Assembly (NCBI RefSeq): GCF_900240335.1
Contig: NZ_LT964979.1
Span: 2,356,001 to 2,420,000 of the forward strand
Length of the DNA stretch: 64,000 bases
Reading direction: 5' to 3'
DNA from: Flavimobilis massiliensis
GTDB lineage: Bacteria; Actinomycetota; Actinomycetes; Actinomycetales; Cellulomonadaceae
Shown here: positions 32,864 to 42,474 of the stretch, piece after piece
How the letters are laid out: every line of letters begins with the position of its first letter
Position numbering within the stretch: position 1 is the stretch's first letter
Program-made: the position numbers and the translations under genes
Notes under the pieces: model-generated
The model's database searches: none
What the model was told of the DNA's origin: nothing
What the model saw: only the letters and a program-made list of their open reading frames with translations

Positions 32864-35145
32864 CGCCCCCGGCCCATCCCCAGGCGCCGTCGCTGCCGGG
32901 AAATGAGAGTGCCCTGGAGGTCCCGCAGCGGCTCGCCGTCGGCACCGAGATGGTGCCGCACCCACGTGCCGTCCGGGCCGAGGTGCCATGACGCGGTGCC
33001 GTCGTCCATCGAGCCCTCGAGGAGCTCGACGAGGTTGACGACCTGCTCCTCGTCGACGATCGACACGAGCGCCTCGACACGGCGGTCGAGGTTGCGGTGC
33101 ATGAGGTCGGCCGAGCCGATGAGCACGTCGGGATGACCGTCGTTGCCGAACGCGAAGATCCGCGAGTGCTCGAGGAACCGCCCGAGGATCGACCGCACCC
33201 GGATGGTCTCGGAGAGGCCCGGCACGCCCGGCCGCACCGCGCAGATGCCACGGACGACGAGGTCGACCTGCGCGCCCGCCTGCGACGCGCGGTAGAGCGC
33301 GTCGATCGTCGCCTCGTCGACGATCGAGTTGACCTTGATGCGGATCCACGCGGGACGGCCCTCGCGCGCGATCTGCGCCTCGCGGTCGATGCGCTCGACG
33401 AGGCCCGTCCGCACGGAACGGGGCGCGACGAGGAGCCGCTGGAAGCGCGAGCGCGGCGCATAGCCGGAGAGCTGGTTGAAGAGCCGCGAGAGGTCCTGGC
33501 CGACGTCCGGGTCGCACGTGAGCAGGCCGAGGTCCGTGTAGAGGCGCGCCGTCTTCGGGTTGTAGTTGCCCGTGCCGACGTGGCAGTAGCGGCGGAGGCC
33601 GTCGGCCTCCTGCCGGACGACGAGTGACAGTTTGCAGTGCGTCTTGAGCCCGACGATCCCGTAGACGACGTGGACGCCCGCCTGCTCGAGCTTGCGGGCC
33701 CACGAGATGTTGTTCTGCTCGTCGAAGCGCGCCTTGATCTCGACGAGCGCGAGGACCTGCTTGCCGGCCTCGGCCGCGTCGATGAGCGCGTCGACGATCG
33801 GGGAGTCGCCCGACGTCCGGTAGAGCGTCTGCTTGATCGCGAGCACCGCCGGGTCCGCGGCAGCCTGCTCGAGGAACGTCTGCACGGACGTCGAGAACGA
33901 GTCGTACGGGTGGTGGAGCAGGATGTCGCGCGTGCGGATCGCCTGAAAGACGTCCGTGGGCGTCGCCGACTCGACCTCCGCGAGGTAGCGGTGCGTCGTC
34001 GGCACGAAGCGCGGGTACGTGAGGTCGGGCCGCTCGATGTCCGCGATGACGTTGAGCCCCGTGAGATCGAGCGGCACGGGCAGCTCGTAGACCTCGTCGG
34101 GCTCGACGTCGAGCTCCTTGAGGAGGAGCTTGCGGATGCGCGGGGTGACGTCAGGCGTGAGCTCGAGACGCACGGGCGGACCGAAGCGTCGGCGCAGCAG
34201 CTCCTTCTCCATGGCCTGGAGGAGGTTCTCGGCGTCGTCCTCCTCGACCTCGACGTCCTCGTTGCGCGTCACGCGGAAGAGGTGCCGCTCGACGATCTCC
34301 ATGCCGGGGAAGAGCTGGTCGAGGTGCTCCGCAATGACGTCCTCGATCGGCACGAAGCTCGTCTCCTGCGCGGCGGCGACCTGCGCGTCCGGTGCGGACG
34401 GGCGGCCACGGGAGTCGACGGCGACGAAGCGCGGGAGGATGGGCGGCACCTTGACGCGCGCGAAGTGCTCCTTGCCCGTCGCCGGGTTGCGCACGAGCAC
34501 CGCGAGGTTGAGCGAGAGCCCCGAGATGTACGGGAAGGGGTGCGCCGGGTCGACTGCGAGCGGCGTGAGGACCGGGAAGATCTGCTTGCGGAAGTACTTG
34601 CGCAGCCGGTCCTGCTCGTTCGACGAGAGGTCGTCCCAGCCGACGATCGTGATGCCCTCGCGCGCGAGCGCGGGCTGCACCTGCTCCGTGAAGACGCGCG
34701 CGTGCCGCTCGGCGAGGACGTGCGCGCTCTCGGCGATGCCCTCGAGCACCTGGCGGGGCGTCTGGCCCGACGCCGACGGCACCGCGATGCCCGTCGCGAT
34801 CCGTCGCTTGAGGCCCGCGACGCGCACCATGAAGAACTCGTCGAGGTTCGACGCGAAGATCGCGAGAAACCGCACGCGCTCGAGCAGCGGCGTCGCCGGG
34901 TCCTCGGCGAGCTCGAGGACCCGCTGGTTGAACGCGAGCCACGACAGCTCGCGGTCCGCGAACCGGTCGTCGGGCAGGGGCGCGAGCTCGACGGGAGCGT
35001 CGGGCGCGTCGACGGGCTCGGCGATGTGCTCCGCGATGTGTGCCGCGAGCTCCGGGTCGAGCGGGATCGTCGGGACGGTGCGCGCCACCTGGGCGGGCTC
35101 GTCGGGGACGGTCGTGGCGGTCGCGTCGTCGTTCATGGCAGACAT
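32860..35145 (-). CDS. ppk1: polyphosphate kinase 1
   Basis: A 761-residue enzyme making polyphosphate from ATP. The N-terminal domain starts at FADRELSWLAFNQRVLELAE, with FLAIFASNLDEFFMVRVAGL. The catalytic part shows GLKTHCKLSLVVRQE (phospho-His region), CHVGTGNYNPKTARLYTDLG, and LEHSRIFAFGN and SADLMHRNLDRRVEALV. The extended acidic/Ala N-terminus (~60 residues) is non-conserved. ATG 35145 is chosen; ATG 35136 is also possible. It is coupled to the MutT1-like gene downstream and lies next to phosphate uptake genes. Confidence 0.95.
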   Translation of the reverse strand: MSAMNDDATATTVPDEPAQVARTVPTIPLDPELAAHIAEHIAEPVDAPDAPVELAPLPDDRFADRELSWLAFNQRVLELAEDPATPLLERVRFLAIFASNLDEFFMVRVAGLKRRIATGIAVPSASGQTPRQVLEGIAESAHVLAERHARVFTEQVQPALAREGITIVGWDDLSSNEQDRLRKYFRKQIFPVLTPLAVDPAHPFPYISGLSLNLAVLVRNPATGKEHFARVKVPPILPRFVAVDSRGRPSAPDAQVAAAQETSFVPIEDVIAEHLDQLFPGMEIVERHLFRVTRNEDVEVEEDDAENLLQAMEKELLRRRFGPPVRLELTPDVTPRIRKLLLKELDVEPDEVYELPVPLDLTGLNVIADIERPDLTYPRFVPTTHRYLAEVESATPTDVFQAIRTRDILLHHPYDSFSTSVQTFLEQAAADPAVLAIKQTLYRTSGDSPIVDALIDAAEAGKQVLALVEIKARFDEQNNISWARKLEQAGVHVVYGIVGLKTHCKLSLVVRQEADGLRRYCHVGTGNYNPKTARLYTDLGLLTCDPDVGQDLSRLFNQLSGYAPRSRFQRLLVAPRSVRTGLVERIDREAQIAREGRPAWIRIKVNSIVDEATIDALYRASQAGAQVDLVVRGICAVRPGVPGLSETIRVRSILGRFLEHSRIFAFGNDGHPDVLIGSADLMHRNLDRRVEALVSIVDEEQVVNLVELLEGSMDDGTASWHLGPDGTWVRHHLGADGEPLRDLQGTLISRQRRRLGMGRGR

Positions 35146-35174
35146 CGTGGCATCTTCCGGTGGCTCTGCGGTGA

Positions 35175-36062
35175 TCAGGAGGTGGCCGACGTGCCGCGGA
35201 CGAGCACGTGACGGTCGGCGAGGTCGAAGCCGGCGCGACGGTAGACGTTGACGGCGCGGAGGTTGTCGCCGTCGACGTAGAGCAGCGCTCGGGTGCAGCC
35301 ACGCTCGGCGAGGTGCGCGAGCGCGACCTCGGTGAGGAGGTGGCCGAGGCCGCGGCCCTGGTGGTCCGGGTCGACGGCGACAACGTAGAGCTCGCCGTCC
35401 GTCCCGACGACCTTCGTCCACACGAACGCCGCGAGGCCGTCCGGGCCGTCGACGAGCAGCAGGTCGTCGGCACGGAACCACGACTCGGCGAGGCGGGCGT
35501 CGAGGTCGGCGCGCGTGAGCCGGCCCTGCTCGGGGTGGTGCGCGAACGCGCGCGCGTTGAGGGCGAGCCATGCGTCGGCGTCGTCGGGCGTGAAGGTGCG
35601 CAGCGTGTAGCCGTCGGGGGGCGTGGGGCGCGCCGCCGTCCCCGCAAGGGGGCGGTCCATGACGAAGAGTTCGCGCACGGTCTCGAGCCTGTGGTGTTCG
35701 GCGAACGCCTGCGCGCCCGTGCCGTGCCCGTAGGCCCATAGGCCGAAGCCGTCGGGCGCGAGGGCCCGCAGGCCCTCGAGGAGCGCCGTGCCGAGGCCGC
35801 GACGACGGGCGTCGGGGGAGACGACCATCTCGGCCGTCGGGGGCGAGCCCCCGAGGTCGAGCTGTGCGTACGCGAGGAGCGTTCCCGCGCCGTCGCGGCG
35901 CAGCACGTGGGCGACGTCGTGGTGGTCGGCCGTGAGGTTGAGGAGCGGCTGCTCGGAGATCGGCGGGACGCCGTCGGCGTGCGCCGCCGCGGCGGCGAGC
36001 GCGCGCACCTCGACCGCGACGACGTCGTCGAGCGGCCCCCGGACCGTGAGGTTCGAACCCAT
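35175..36062 (-). CDS. mshD: mycothiol synthase
   Basis: A 295-residue tandem-GNAT acetyltransferase doing the last step of mycothiol synthesis (acetylation of Cys-GlcN-Ins). The two acetyl-CoA sites are VVSPDARRRGLGTALLEGL and VAVDPDHQGRGLGHLLTEVA; the C-terminus has LYVDGDNLRAVNVYRRAGFD. Mycothiol is the actinobacterial glutathione substitute, so this gene confirms the phylum. Start ATG 36062 lies behind a G-rich run; ATG 36080 would add six residues. It is 29 bases upstream of ppk1. Confidence 0.94.
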   Translation of the reverse strand: MGSNLTVRGPLDDVVAVEVRALAAAAAHADGVPPISEQPLLNLTADHHDVAHVLRRDGAGTLLAYAQLDLGGSPPTAEMVVSPDARRRGLGTALLEGLRALAPDGFGLWAYGHGTGAQAFAEHHRLETVRELFVMDRPLAGTAARPTPPDGYTLRTFTPDDADAWLALNARAFAHHPEQGRLTRADLDARLAESWFRADDLLLVDGPDGLAAFVWTKVVGTDGELYVVAVDPDHQGRGLGHLLTEVALAHLAERGCTRALLYVDGDNLRAVNVYRRAGFDLADRHVLVRGTSATS

Positions 36063-36139
36063 CCCCCCATCCCACCACAACCTTGGCGGCGCACGGTCCG
36101 GGGCGTCCCGTGCCGTGCGACACGGAGGCCCGGCCGTGC

Positions 36140-36188
36140 GACTCGTAGGTCTGGGGCACCGTTCGATGGTGCTGGGGCCCTACGAGTC
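36140..36188. repeat. dispersed palindrome, family A, copy 5
   Basis: Arms GACTCGTAGG / CCTACGAGTC with inner GCACC / GGTGC arms and GTTCGAT loop. It lies between the divergent mshD and exporter genes, so unlike the other copies it is not at a gene's 3' end. Confidence 0.9.
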
Positions 36189-36286
36189 GGGGAGCGTGGG
36201 GACGGGGCAGGGTCGCGGGAGCGGTCGCAGGGAATCTTCAGCGAGAGCCAGGCGTCGTCCCAGGCCGGAGGTGAAAACTCCGGTCC

Positions 36287-37663
36287 ATGAGACGTCGCCT
36301 CCTCCATGTGTCCCTCGTGCTCGTCCTGGTCACCGTCGTCGGCGGCACCTGGTGGGTCCTGCGCCCCGACGACGGCACGTCCGCCGTCGCCGACGGCACG
36401 ACGACCCGCACGACGACCGCCCAGCAGGGCACCGTGACGACGACGATCGCCGCGCAGGGCACCCTGTCGTCGGGCAAGGTCACCGAGGTGTCGTTCCCGG
36501 TCGCCGGCACGGTGAAGGCGGTGAAGGTCGCCGTCGGCGACTCCGTGACGAAGGGCGACACGCTCGGCACGATTGCGACCGACGACCTCGACGACGCGCT
36601 CGACGCCGCGCAGGAGGCGGTCGACGAGGCTGCGGCACGCGTGAACTCCGCGAAGCTCGAGGTGACCGCCGCGAACCAATCGGTGTCGGAGGCGCAGGAC
36701 GCGTACGACGACGCGGTCGCGGCGGCGAAGGCCGCCGCGAAGACAGCGAAGGCATCCTCGACGACGACGCAGCGCGCGGACGACGCCTCCGGCCAACCGA
36801 GCACGACCCAGACCACGACCCAGACCACGGCGCCGAGCAAGGCCTCGATCACGCAGGCGAAGGCGAAGGTCGTCACCGCGTCGTCGTCGCTCTCGAGCGC
36901 GCAGAAGGCCTACGCGAAGGCTGTCGCGACGCGCGACGACGCCAAGGCTGCGCTCGACGACGCGACGCTCACGTCTCCCGTCACCGGGGTCGTCACGGCG
37001 GTCGGCGGTGTCGTCGGACAGAGCACCGGATCGTCGTCCGGCGGCGCGTCCACTGCCGCCGGCGGCGGCTCCGGGACGTCGACCGCGTTCGTGACGATCT
37101 CGTCGGTCACGACGATGGTCGTCGCCGCGTCGTTCGACGAGGCCGACGCCGCGCAGCTCGACGTCGGGCAGGCCGCGACCGTGACGTTCCCCGCGGTCGA
37201 CGACGAGTCGGCAGCAGCGACGGTCACGGCGGTCGACCCCGTCGGGTCGAGCTCGGGCCCGGTCGTGACCTTCGGCGCGACGATCACGCTCGACGAGATC
37301 CCCGACGGCGTGAGGCTCGGGCAGACCGCGTCGGTCACGGTCGTCACGGCCGAAGCCACCGACGTCGTCACCCTGCCCTCGCAGGCCGTGACGGTCTCGG
37401 GCACGTCGGGCACCGTGACCGTCCAGGCCGCCGACGGCACGACCGCGACGCGGACCGTCGAGGTCGGCGTCCAGGGCGACACCGCGACCGAGATCATCTC
37501 GGGCGTCGACGTCGGCGAGACCGTCGTCATCTCGGTCGACACGTCCGTCGGCACGACCACGACGACGAACCAGCGCGGCCAGGGCAGCTTCAGCGGCTTC
37601 CCGGGCGGCGGGCAGATGCCGTCGGGCAGCTTCCCCGGCGGCGGCATGCCGGGAGGCAACTGA
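36287..37663 (+). CDS. periplasmic-adaptor-like (HlyD/MacA type) efflux subunit
   Basis: A 458-residue membrane-anchored adaptor: one N-terminal membrane helix (LLHVSLVLVLVTVVGGTWWV), a biotinyl-lipoyl-like half (AGTVKAVKVAVGDSVTKGDT), a coiled-coil stretch (~residues 100-230, interrupted by a Thr/Gln-rich segment), the second lipoyl half (TLTSPVTGVVTAVGG), then beta-barrel domains. A Gly/Phe/Pro-rich tail ends it. In monoderms such proteins serve MacB-type ABC exporters, encoded next. Start ATG follows a GGAGG-containing stretch. Confidence 0.88.
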   Translation: MRRRLLHVSLVLVLVTVVGGTWWVLRPDDGTSAVADGTTTRTTTAQQGTVTTTIAAQGTLSSGKVTEVSFPVAGTVKAVKVAVGDSVTKGDTLGTIATDDLDDALDAAQEAVDEAAARVNSAKLEVTAANQSVSEAQDAYDDAVAAAKAAAKTAKASSTTTQRADDASGQPSTTQTTTQTTAPSKASITQAKAKVVTASSSLSSAQKAYAKAVATRDDAKAALDDATLTSPVTGVVTAVGGVVGQSTGSSSGGASTAAGGGSGTSTAFVTISSVTTMVVAASFDEADAAQLDVGQAATVTFPAVDDESAAATVTAVDPVGSSSGPVVTFGATITLDEIPDGVRLGQTASVTVVTAEATDVVTLPSQAVTVSGTSGTVTVQAADGTTATRTVEVGVQGDTATEIISGVDVGETVVISVDTSVGTTTTTNQRGQGSFSGFPGGGQMPSGSFPGGGMPGGN

Positions 37664-37664
37664 C

Positions 37665-38392
37665 ATGCCCGTCCTTGAGCTGCGCGACGTGCGGCGCACC
37701 TACGGCACTGACGGCGGCGAGGTCCACGCGCTCGTCGGCGTCGACCTCACGGTCGACGAGGGTGACCTCGTCGCCATCATGGGGGCGTCGGGCTCCGGGA
37801 AGTCGACGATGATGAACATCCTCGGCTGCCTCGACGTCCCGACGTCCGGCACCTACCTGCTCGACGGGATCGACGTCGCGACGCTCGGCGAGCGCGAGCT
37901 CGCCCGCGTGCGCGGCCGCCGTGTCGGGTTCGTCTTCCAGGCGTTCAACCTCGTGCCGCGCATGAGCGCTCTCGCGAACGTCGAGCTGCCCATGGCGTAC
38001 GCGGGCGTGCGGCCCTCCGAGCGGCGCCGACGCGCCCGAGCGGCGCTCGAGCTCGTCGGGCTCGGCGACCGGGCGACGCACGCGCCGAACGAGCTCTCGG
38101 GAGGCCAGCAGCAACGCGTGGCCGTCGCGCGGTCGCTCGTCAACGCGCCGCGCCTCGTCCTCGCGGACGAGCCGACGGGCAACCTCGACTCGCGCTCGAC
38201 TGCGGAGGTCCTCGACATCTTCGGCCGTCTCAACGACGCGGGCCGCACGATCGTCCTCATCACGCACGAGGACGAGGTCGCGGCGGCGTGCCGTCGCGTC
38301 GTGCGCATGCGTGACGGCCGGATCGTCGCCGACGAGCGCACCGACGGTCTCACGCCCGGCGCACCGCTCGTCCGGGCGCAGGGGGAGGTCGC

Positions 38393-38396
<4 letters not shown>
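37665..38396 (+). CDS. ABC exporter ATPase (MacB/LolD type)
   Basis: A 243-residue ATPase. Walker A MGASGSGKSTMMN, Q-loop FVFQAFNLVPRMSALANVEL (typical of the MacB/FtsE group), signature LSGGQQQRVAVARSLV, Walker B LVLADEPTGNLDS, and the switch ITHEDEVAAACRRVVRM. One base separates it from the adaptor gene and its stop overlaps the permease start (ATGA). Energises the three-part exporter; substrate unknown. Confidence 0.94.
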
Positions 38397-39607
<1,211 letters not shown>

Positions 39608-39639
39608 CCCCACCTCACCGCCAGAACTGGAGAACTCAC

Positions 39640-40293
39640 ATGACCGAGAACATCCCGCAGCCCGGCCCGCAGTCGCCGGACCCCGCCGCCACGGGCGGCT
39701 ACGCGGCCCCGTCCGCGGGTGCGCCCACGCCCGAGCAGCTGCTCGCGGCGCCGCCCGCAACCCTGTCGGCCGAGCCTGTCGTCCCTGCCGGGCCGCGCCG
39801 CCGGCCGTCGCTCACGACCGTCCTCGTCGCGTCCGTCGCTGGCGTTGCGCTCTTCGCCGGCGGCACGCTCACGGGCTACCAGATCGGCAAGAGCTCCGAC
39901 GACGGGCGCACGTTCGGCCGCGGCAGCATGCAGGGCTTCCCGGGCGGGGGACAGGGCGTCCCCGGCGGGTCAGGCGACAGCGACGGCCGCGACAGCGGGT
40001 CGGGACGTCCGAGCCGGGGCACGTCGGGCAAGGTCGCGAGCCTGGACGGCACGACGTTCACGGTGACGACGGACGACGGGCAGACGATCACCGTCGACGC
40101 GGGCGACGCGGCCGTGACGACCGTCGCGGAGGGCACGACCGCCGACCTCGCCGTGGGTGACACGGTGACGGTCATGGGGACGACGGGCGACGACGGTGAC
40201 GTCACCGCGACGAGCGTCATCTCCGGGACGCTGTCCGGTCTCGCGTTCGGTGGGATGCCCGGCAGCATGCCGACCGCAGGCGCAGCCGGCTGA
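39640..40293 (+). CDS. membrane-anchored DUF5666-like protein
   Basis: A 217-residue protein: Pro/Ala-rich cytoplasmic N-terminus, one membrane helix (TTVLVASVAGVALFAGGTLT), a Gly/Ser/Asp-rich spacer with FPGGGQGVPGG, then an OB-like beta domain (VASLDGTTFTVTTDDGQTIT, VGDTVTVMG) resembling DUF5666. The tail Gly/Met/Pro pattern echoes that of the adaptor gene in the same operon (FPGGGQMPSG), so the two may share a surface. It is 32 bases after the permease gene. Role unknown. Confidence 0.75.
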   Translation: MTENIPQPGPQSPDPAATGGYAAPSAGAPTPEQLLAAPPATLSAEPVVPAGPRRRPSLTTVLVASVAGVALFAGGTLTGYQIGKSSDDGRTFGRGSMQGFPGGGQGVPGGSGDSDGRDSGSGRPSRGTSGKVASLDGTTFTVTTDDGQTITVDAGDAAVTTVAEGTTADLAVGDTVTVMGTTGDDGDVTATSVISGTLSGLAFGGMPGSMPTAGAAG

Positions 40294-40317
40294 GACGACG
40301 ACGGCGCCCCTCCCCGT

Positions 40318-40366
40318 GACTTGTAGGTCTGGAGCACCGTTCGATGGTGCTGGAGGCCTACGAGTC
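40318..40366. repeat. dispersed palindrome, family A, copy 6
   Basis: GAC-TTGTAGG / CCTACGAGTC outer arms (one mismatch), GAGCACC / GGTGCT inner arms, loop GTTCGAT. It lies 24 bases after the last gene of the exporter operon. Confidence 0.9.
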
Positions 40367-40379
40367 GGTCGGACAGCGC

Positions 40380-40428
40380 GACTCGTAGGTCTGGAGCACC
40401 GTTCGATGGTGCTGGAGGCCTACGAGTC
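40380..40428. repeat. dispersed palindrome, family A, copy 7
   Basis: Nearly identical to copy 6 (differs at the fourth base), 13 bases later. The pairing of two copies in direct tandem is also seen at 3661/3723 and 25217/25279. Confidence 0.9.
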
Positions 40429-40935
40429 GGGGGGTAGGGGTGCTACGAGTCGCGCGGGGCGAGTGCGGTGGGTTGGCCAAGGCGCCCGGGGACGACGAAG
40501 GCCGCCCGTAAGGCGACCCAAGAACCGACACTACCCGCTTTGGGCCCGCCTGCCCAGGGGCTTCGGTCCCTAGGAAACCGCGGGATCCTGAGGCAGACTC
40601 GAGATCACAACAGCACACCGGAGCAGGCCGGACCCACGAGCGACCAGTCCACGCATAGGACCTGCGCACCGACCCCGTCGGGTCGCACGCAGATTTTCCT
40701 CGCCTGATACCCCTGCTCCAGCTGGCCGGACGGCGATCCCACATGGGGTCGCCGTTCGTGCTGTGCGACGGGAGCCGCCGGCGGCACGACACCAAAGGGT
40801 TGAATGATCAACTCATCGCCAGTGAGGCATTTTGCTGCCCTGGTGGTTGCGTCACGCTCGGGCGACAGGCATCATTTGCCCCGCAAGCCTGACTCTCGCC
40901 AGGTGCCCAGGGACTCAGCGACTAGGAGATTGTGT
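40429..40935. other. intergenic stretch without a supported gene
   Basis: About 500 bases. Open frames exist on both strands, but none shows convincing codon bias or recognisable sequence. A hairpin CGGCGATCCC-ACAT-GGGGTCGCCG (40730-40753) could be a terminator. A 66-codon frame starting at ATG 40804 runs into the short coupled ORF at 40936 but has no good ribosome site. Base composition is less GC-rich than the flanks, so decayed foreign DNA is possible. Confidence 0.4.
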
Positions 40936-41004
40936 ATGCGTGCAGCACGGCTTGTCCGAGGAGCCTTCGCCTTCTTCACCGCGGCGCGCGGCGTCGTTGC
41001 GTGA
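40936..41004 (+). CDS. 22-codon ORF coupled to the lipoprotein gene
   Basis: A very short ORF (MRAARLVRGAFAFFTAARGV...) with a proper ribosome site (TAGGAG, 7 bases upstream). Its TGA overlaps the GTG of the lipoprotein gene (GTGA), which itself has no separate ribosome site. It therefore looks like a translated leader that delivers ribosomes to the lipoprotein start. The peptide is basic and amphipathic; no known leader-peptide motif (runs of one amino acid) is seen. Could also be an N-terminus lost by frameshift. Confidence 0.5.
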   Translation: MRAARLVRGAFAFFTAARGVVA

Positions 41005-42377
41005 GACTCATCCGGTTGAGCGTGACGTTGCCCCTGCTCGCCGCGGTGACGCTGACGACGGCATGCACGCCGGAGGCCCCGCGGCCGCCAGCGGCGGCCA
41101 CGCCGTCCGCTACGGGCACCGCGACGTCGTCCGGTCCGGCGCAACTGCCGGCCCCGACCGAGAATGCCGAGAAGCCTCGCGCGCTGCTCGATCCAGGCGG
41201 CCGCGTGCTGGACGTGGGCTGGGTCCCGGTCGCGTCGCAGGTCGACGCCCGAGAGGGCGAGACGTATGAGGTGCTGGACACGGTCCGCTCCGAAGGCGGT
41301 TGCGTCGAGCGCATCGGTGCTGAGGTGGTGCTCGGAGGCGGCGCCACGGTTGTCCGCATCGGACCCAAGGAAGCCTGCACCTGGGACGGAGGGTCTCGGC
41401 TTCCGGCCAACGACCGCATCGGCGTGCGTCGAGCGGACGGTACGCTCCGTCGCTTCCCCACGACCGAGGGCCTCGTGCCCGGGGACGACCCGCGGCAGAT
41501 CACCGCGGTGGCAGCTTCCTCGACGCACGTCGTCTGGGCGGAGACCGCGAGCACCGACCTGTTCCATGACGACTGGCGCCTCTTCGCGGCGCGGCTCGAC
41601 GACGGAGTTCCGCACCTCGTCGCGATGGCAGAGGACTTCACCGGGGGGAAGGAGCCGCTCACCTTTTTCGAGGTGCAGCTCGCGGTCGGGGCCGACAGGG
41701 TGTGGTGGAGCACCGCGCCCGCCGACGGCGAGGGGCCGCCCGTCGTCGTCAGCCGACGGCTCGACGGCACGGGTCCGATCGACGTCGTCGCGAAGGCGAG
41801 CGACAGCCTCGTCGTCACGTCCGACGGGCTCGTCGTCCGGACGCTCACAGAGGTTTCCACGATGTCGCAGGACGACCAGGGGGAACCCGCTGCCGAACTC
41901 ATGTGGCGCGGAACGGGGCTCGCGGTCGTCGCAGACAACGAGGCGACGCCACTGCTGTCGATCGACACCACGGAGACGCTCGGGGCGGAGGAGGAGCTCG
42001 GAGAGCTGTCGTCCGACGGGTCGCGCGTCGCGTTCGCCGTTGGTGACGCCGCCTACGCGATGAACCTGTCGAGCACGACGCTCGTCGGCGTCCACGGCGG
42101 CGGCGTGAAGCCCTCGACCGAGATCGGTGACGAGTTCCGGGAAGCGACGACCATCGCGTCGACTGCTCTCGACGAGGCGCGGCTCGTGTGGTCCTTCGGC
42201 GGGGGCGCCGGGGCGACCACCCCGCCCGTGTACGTGCTCGACCTCGACACCGATGCGCTGGCGCGGATCGTCGTCGAGGAGAATGCCGGCGAGGTCAAGG
42301 CGACGGCAGGCAGCATCGCGTGGTCCGGGTTCGTCAACGACAGGAGGACCACGACTGTCGTCGACTGGCTCGACTGA
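41001..42377 (+). CDS. lipoprotein, probable beta-propeller
   Basis: A 458-residue exported lipoprotein: RLIRLSVTLPLLAAVTLTTAC gives an n-region, core and lipobox (LTTAC), followed by a Pro/Ala/Thr-rich linker. The rest contains repeated strands such as THVVWAETAS, DRVWWSTAP, VVVSRRLDGTGPIDVVA, SSDGSRVAFAVGDAAYAMNL and EVKATAGSIAWSGF, i.e. a TolB-like propeller pattern. Family not named. Its GTG start is coupled to the preceding 22-codon ORF; a terminator follows. Confidence 0.75.
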   Translation: MRLIRLSVTLPLLAAVTLTTACTPEAPRPPAAATPSATGTATSSGPAQLPAPTENAEKPRALLDPGGRVLDVGWVPVASQVDAREGETYEVLDTVRSEGGCVERIGAEVVLGGGATVVRIGPKEACTWDGGSRLPANDRIGVRRADGTLRRFPTTEGLVPGDDPRQITAVAASSTHVVWAETASTDLFHDDWRLFAARLDDGVPHLVAMAEDFTGGKEPLTFFEVQLAVGADRVWWSTAPADGEGPPVVVSRRLDGTGPIDVVAKASDSLVVTSDGLVVRTLTEVSTMSQDDQGEPAAELMWRGTGLAVVADNEATPLLSIDTTETLGAEEELGELSSDGSRVAFAVGDAAYAMNLSSTTLVGVHGGGVKPSTEIGDEFREATTIASTALDEARLVWSFGGGAGATTPPVYVLDLDTDALARIVVEENAGEVKATAGSIAWSGFVNDRRTTTVVDWLD

Positions 42378-42393
42378 CGTCGCTCGAGAACGA

Positions 42394-42429
42394 CCACGGG
42401 TGGCGACCTCCTCGGGGTCGCCACCCGTG
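42394..42429 (+). terminator. terminator after the lipoprotein gene
   Basis: Stem CACGGGTGGCGACC / GGGTCGCCACCCGTG with a 5-base loop, 16 bases after the stop. Confidence 0.88.
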
Positions 42430-42474
42430 CCAGGCGAGAGTGCGTCAGGCGCGTGGCCTGCGTCACAATGGGGC

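Noticed and set aside
32860..36159. Long open frame covering ppk1 and upstream region as one 1099-codon gene
   Set aside because: Sequence upstream of 35145 is a shadow of mshD in another frame; Ppk1 homology starts only after 35145.
40468..40811. Candidate genes on either strand in the gap after the exporter operon
   Set aside because: No ribosome sites, no recognisable sequence and weak codon bias; treated as non-coding.
40804..41004. 66-codon form of the leader ORF starting at ATG 40804
   Set aside because: It has only a poor ribosome site, while ATG 40936 in the same frame has TAGGAG at ideal spacing.
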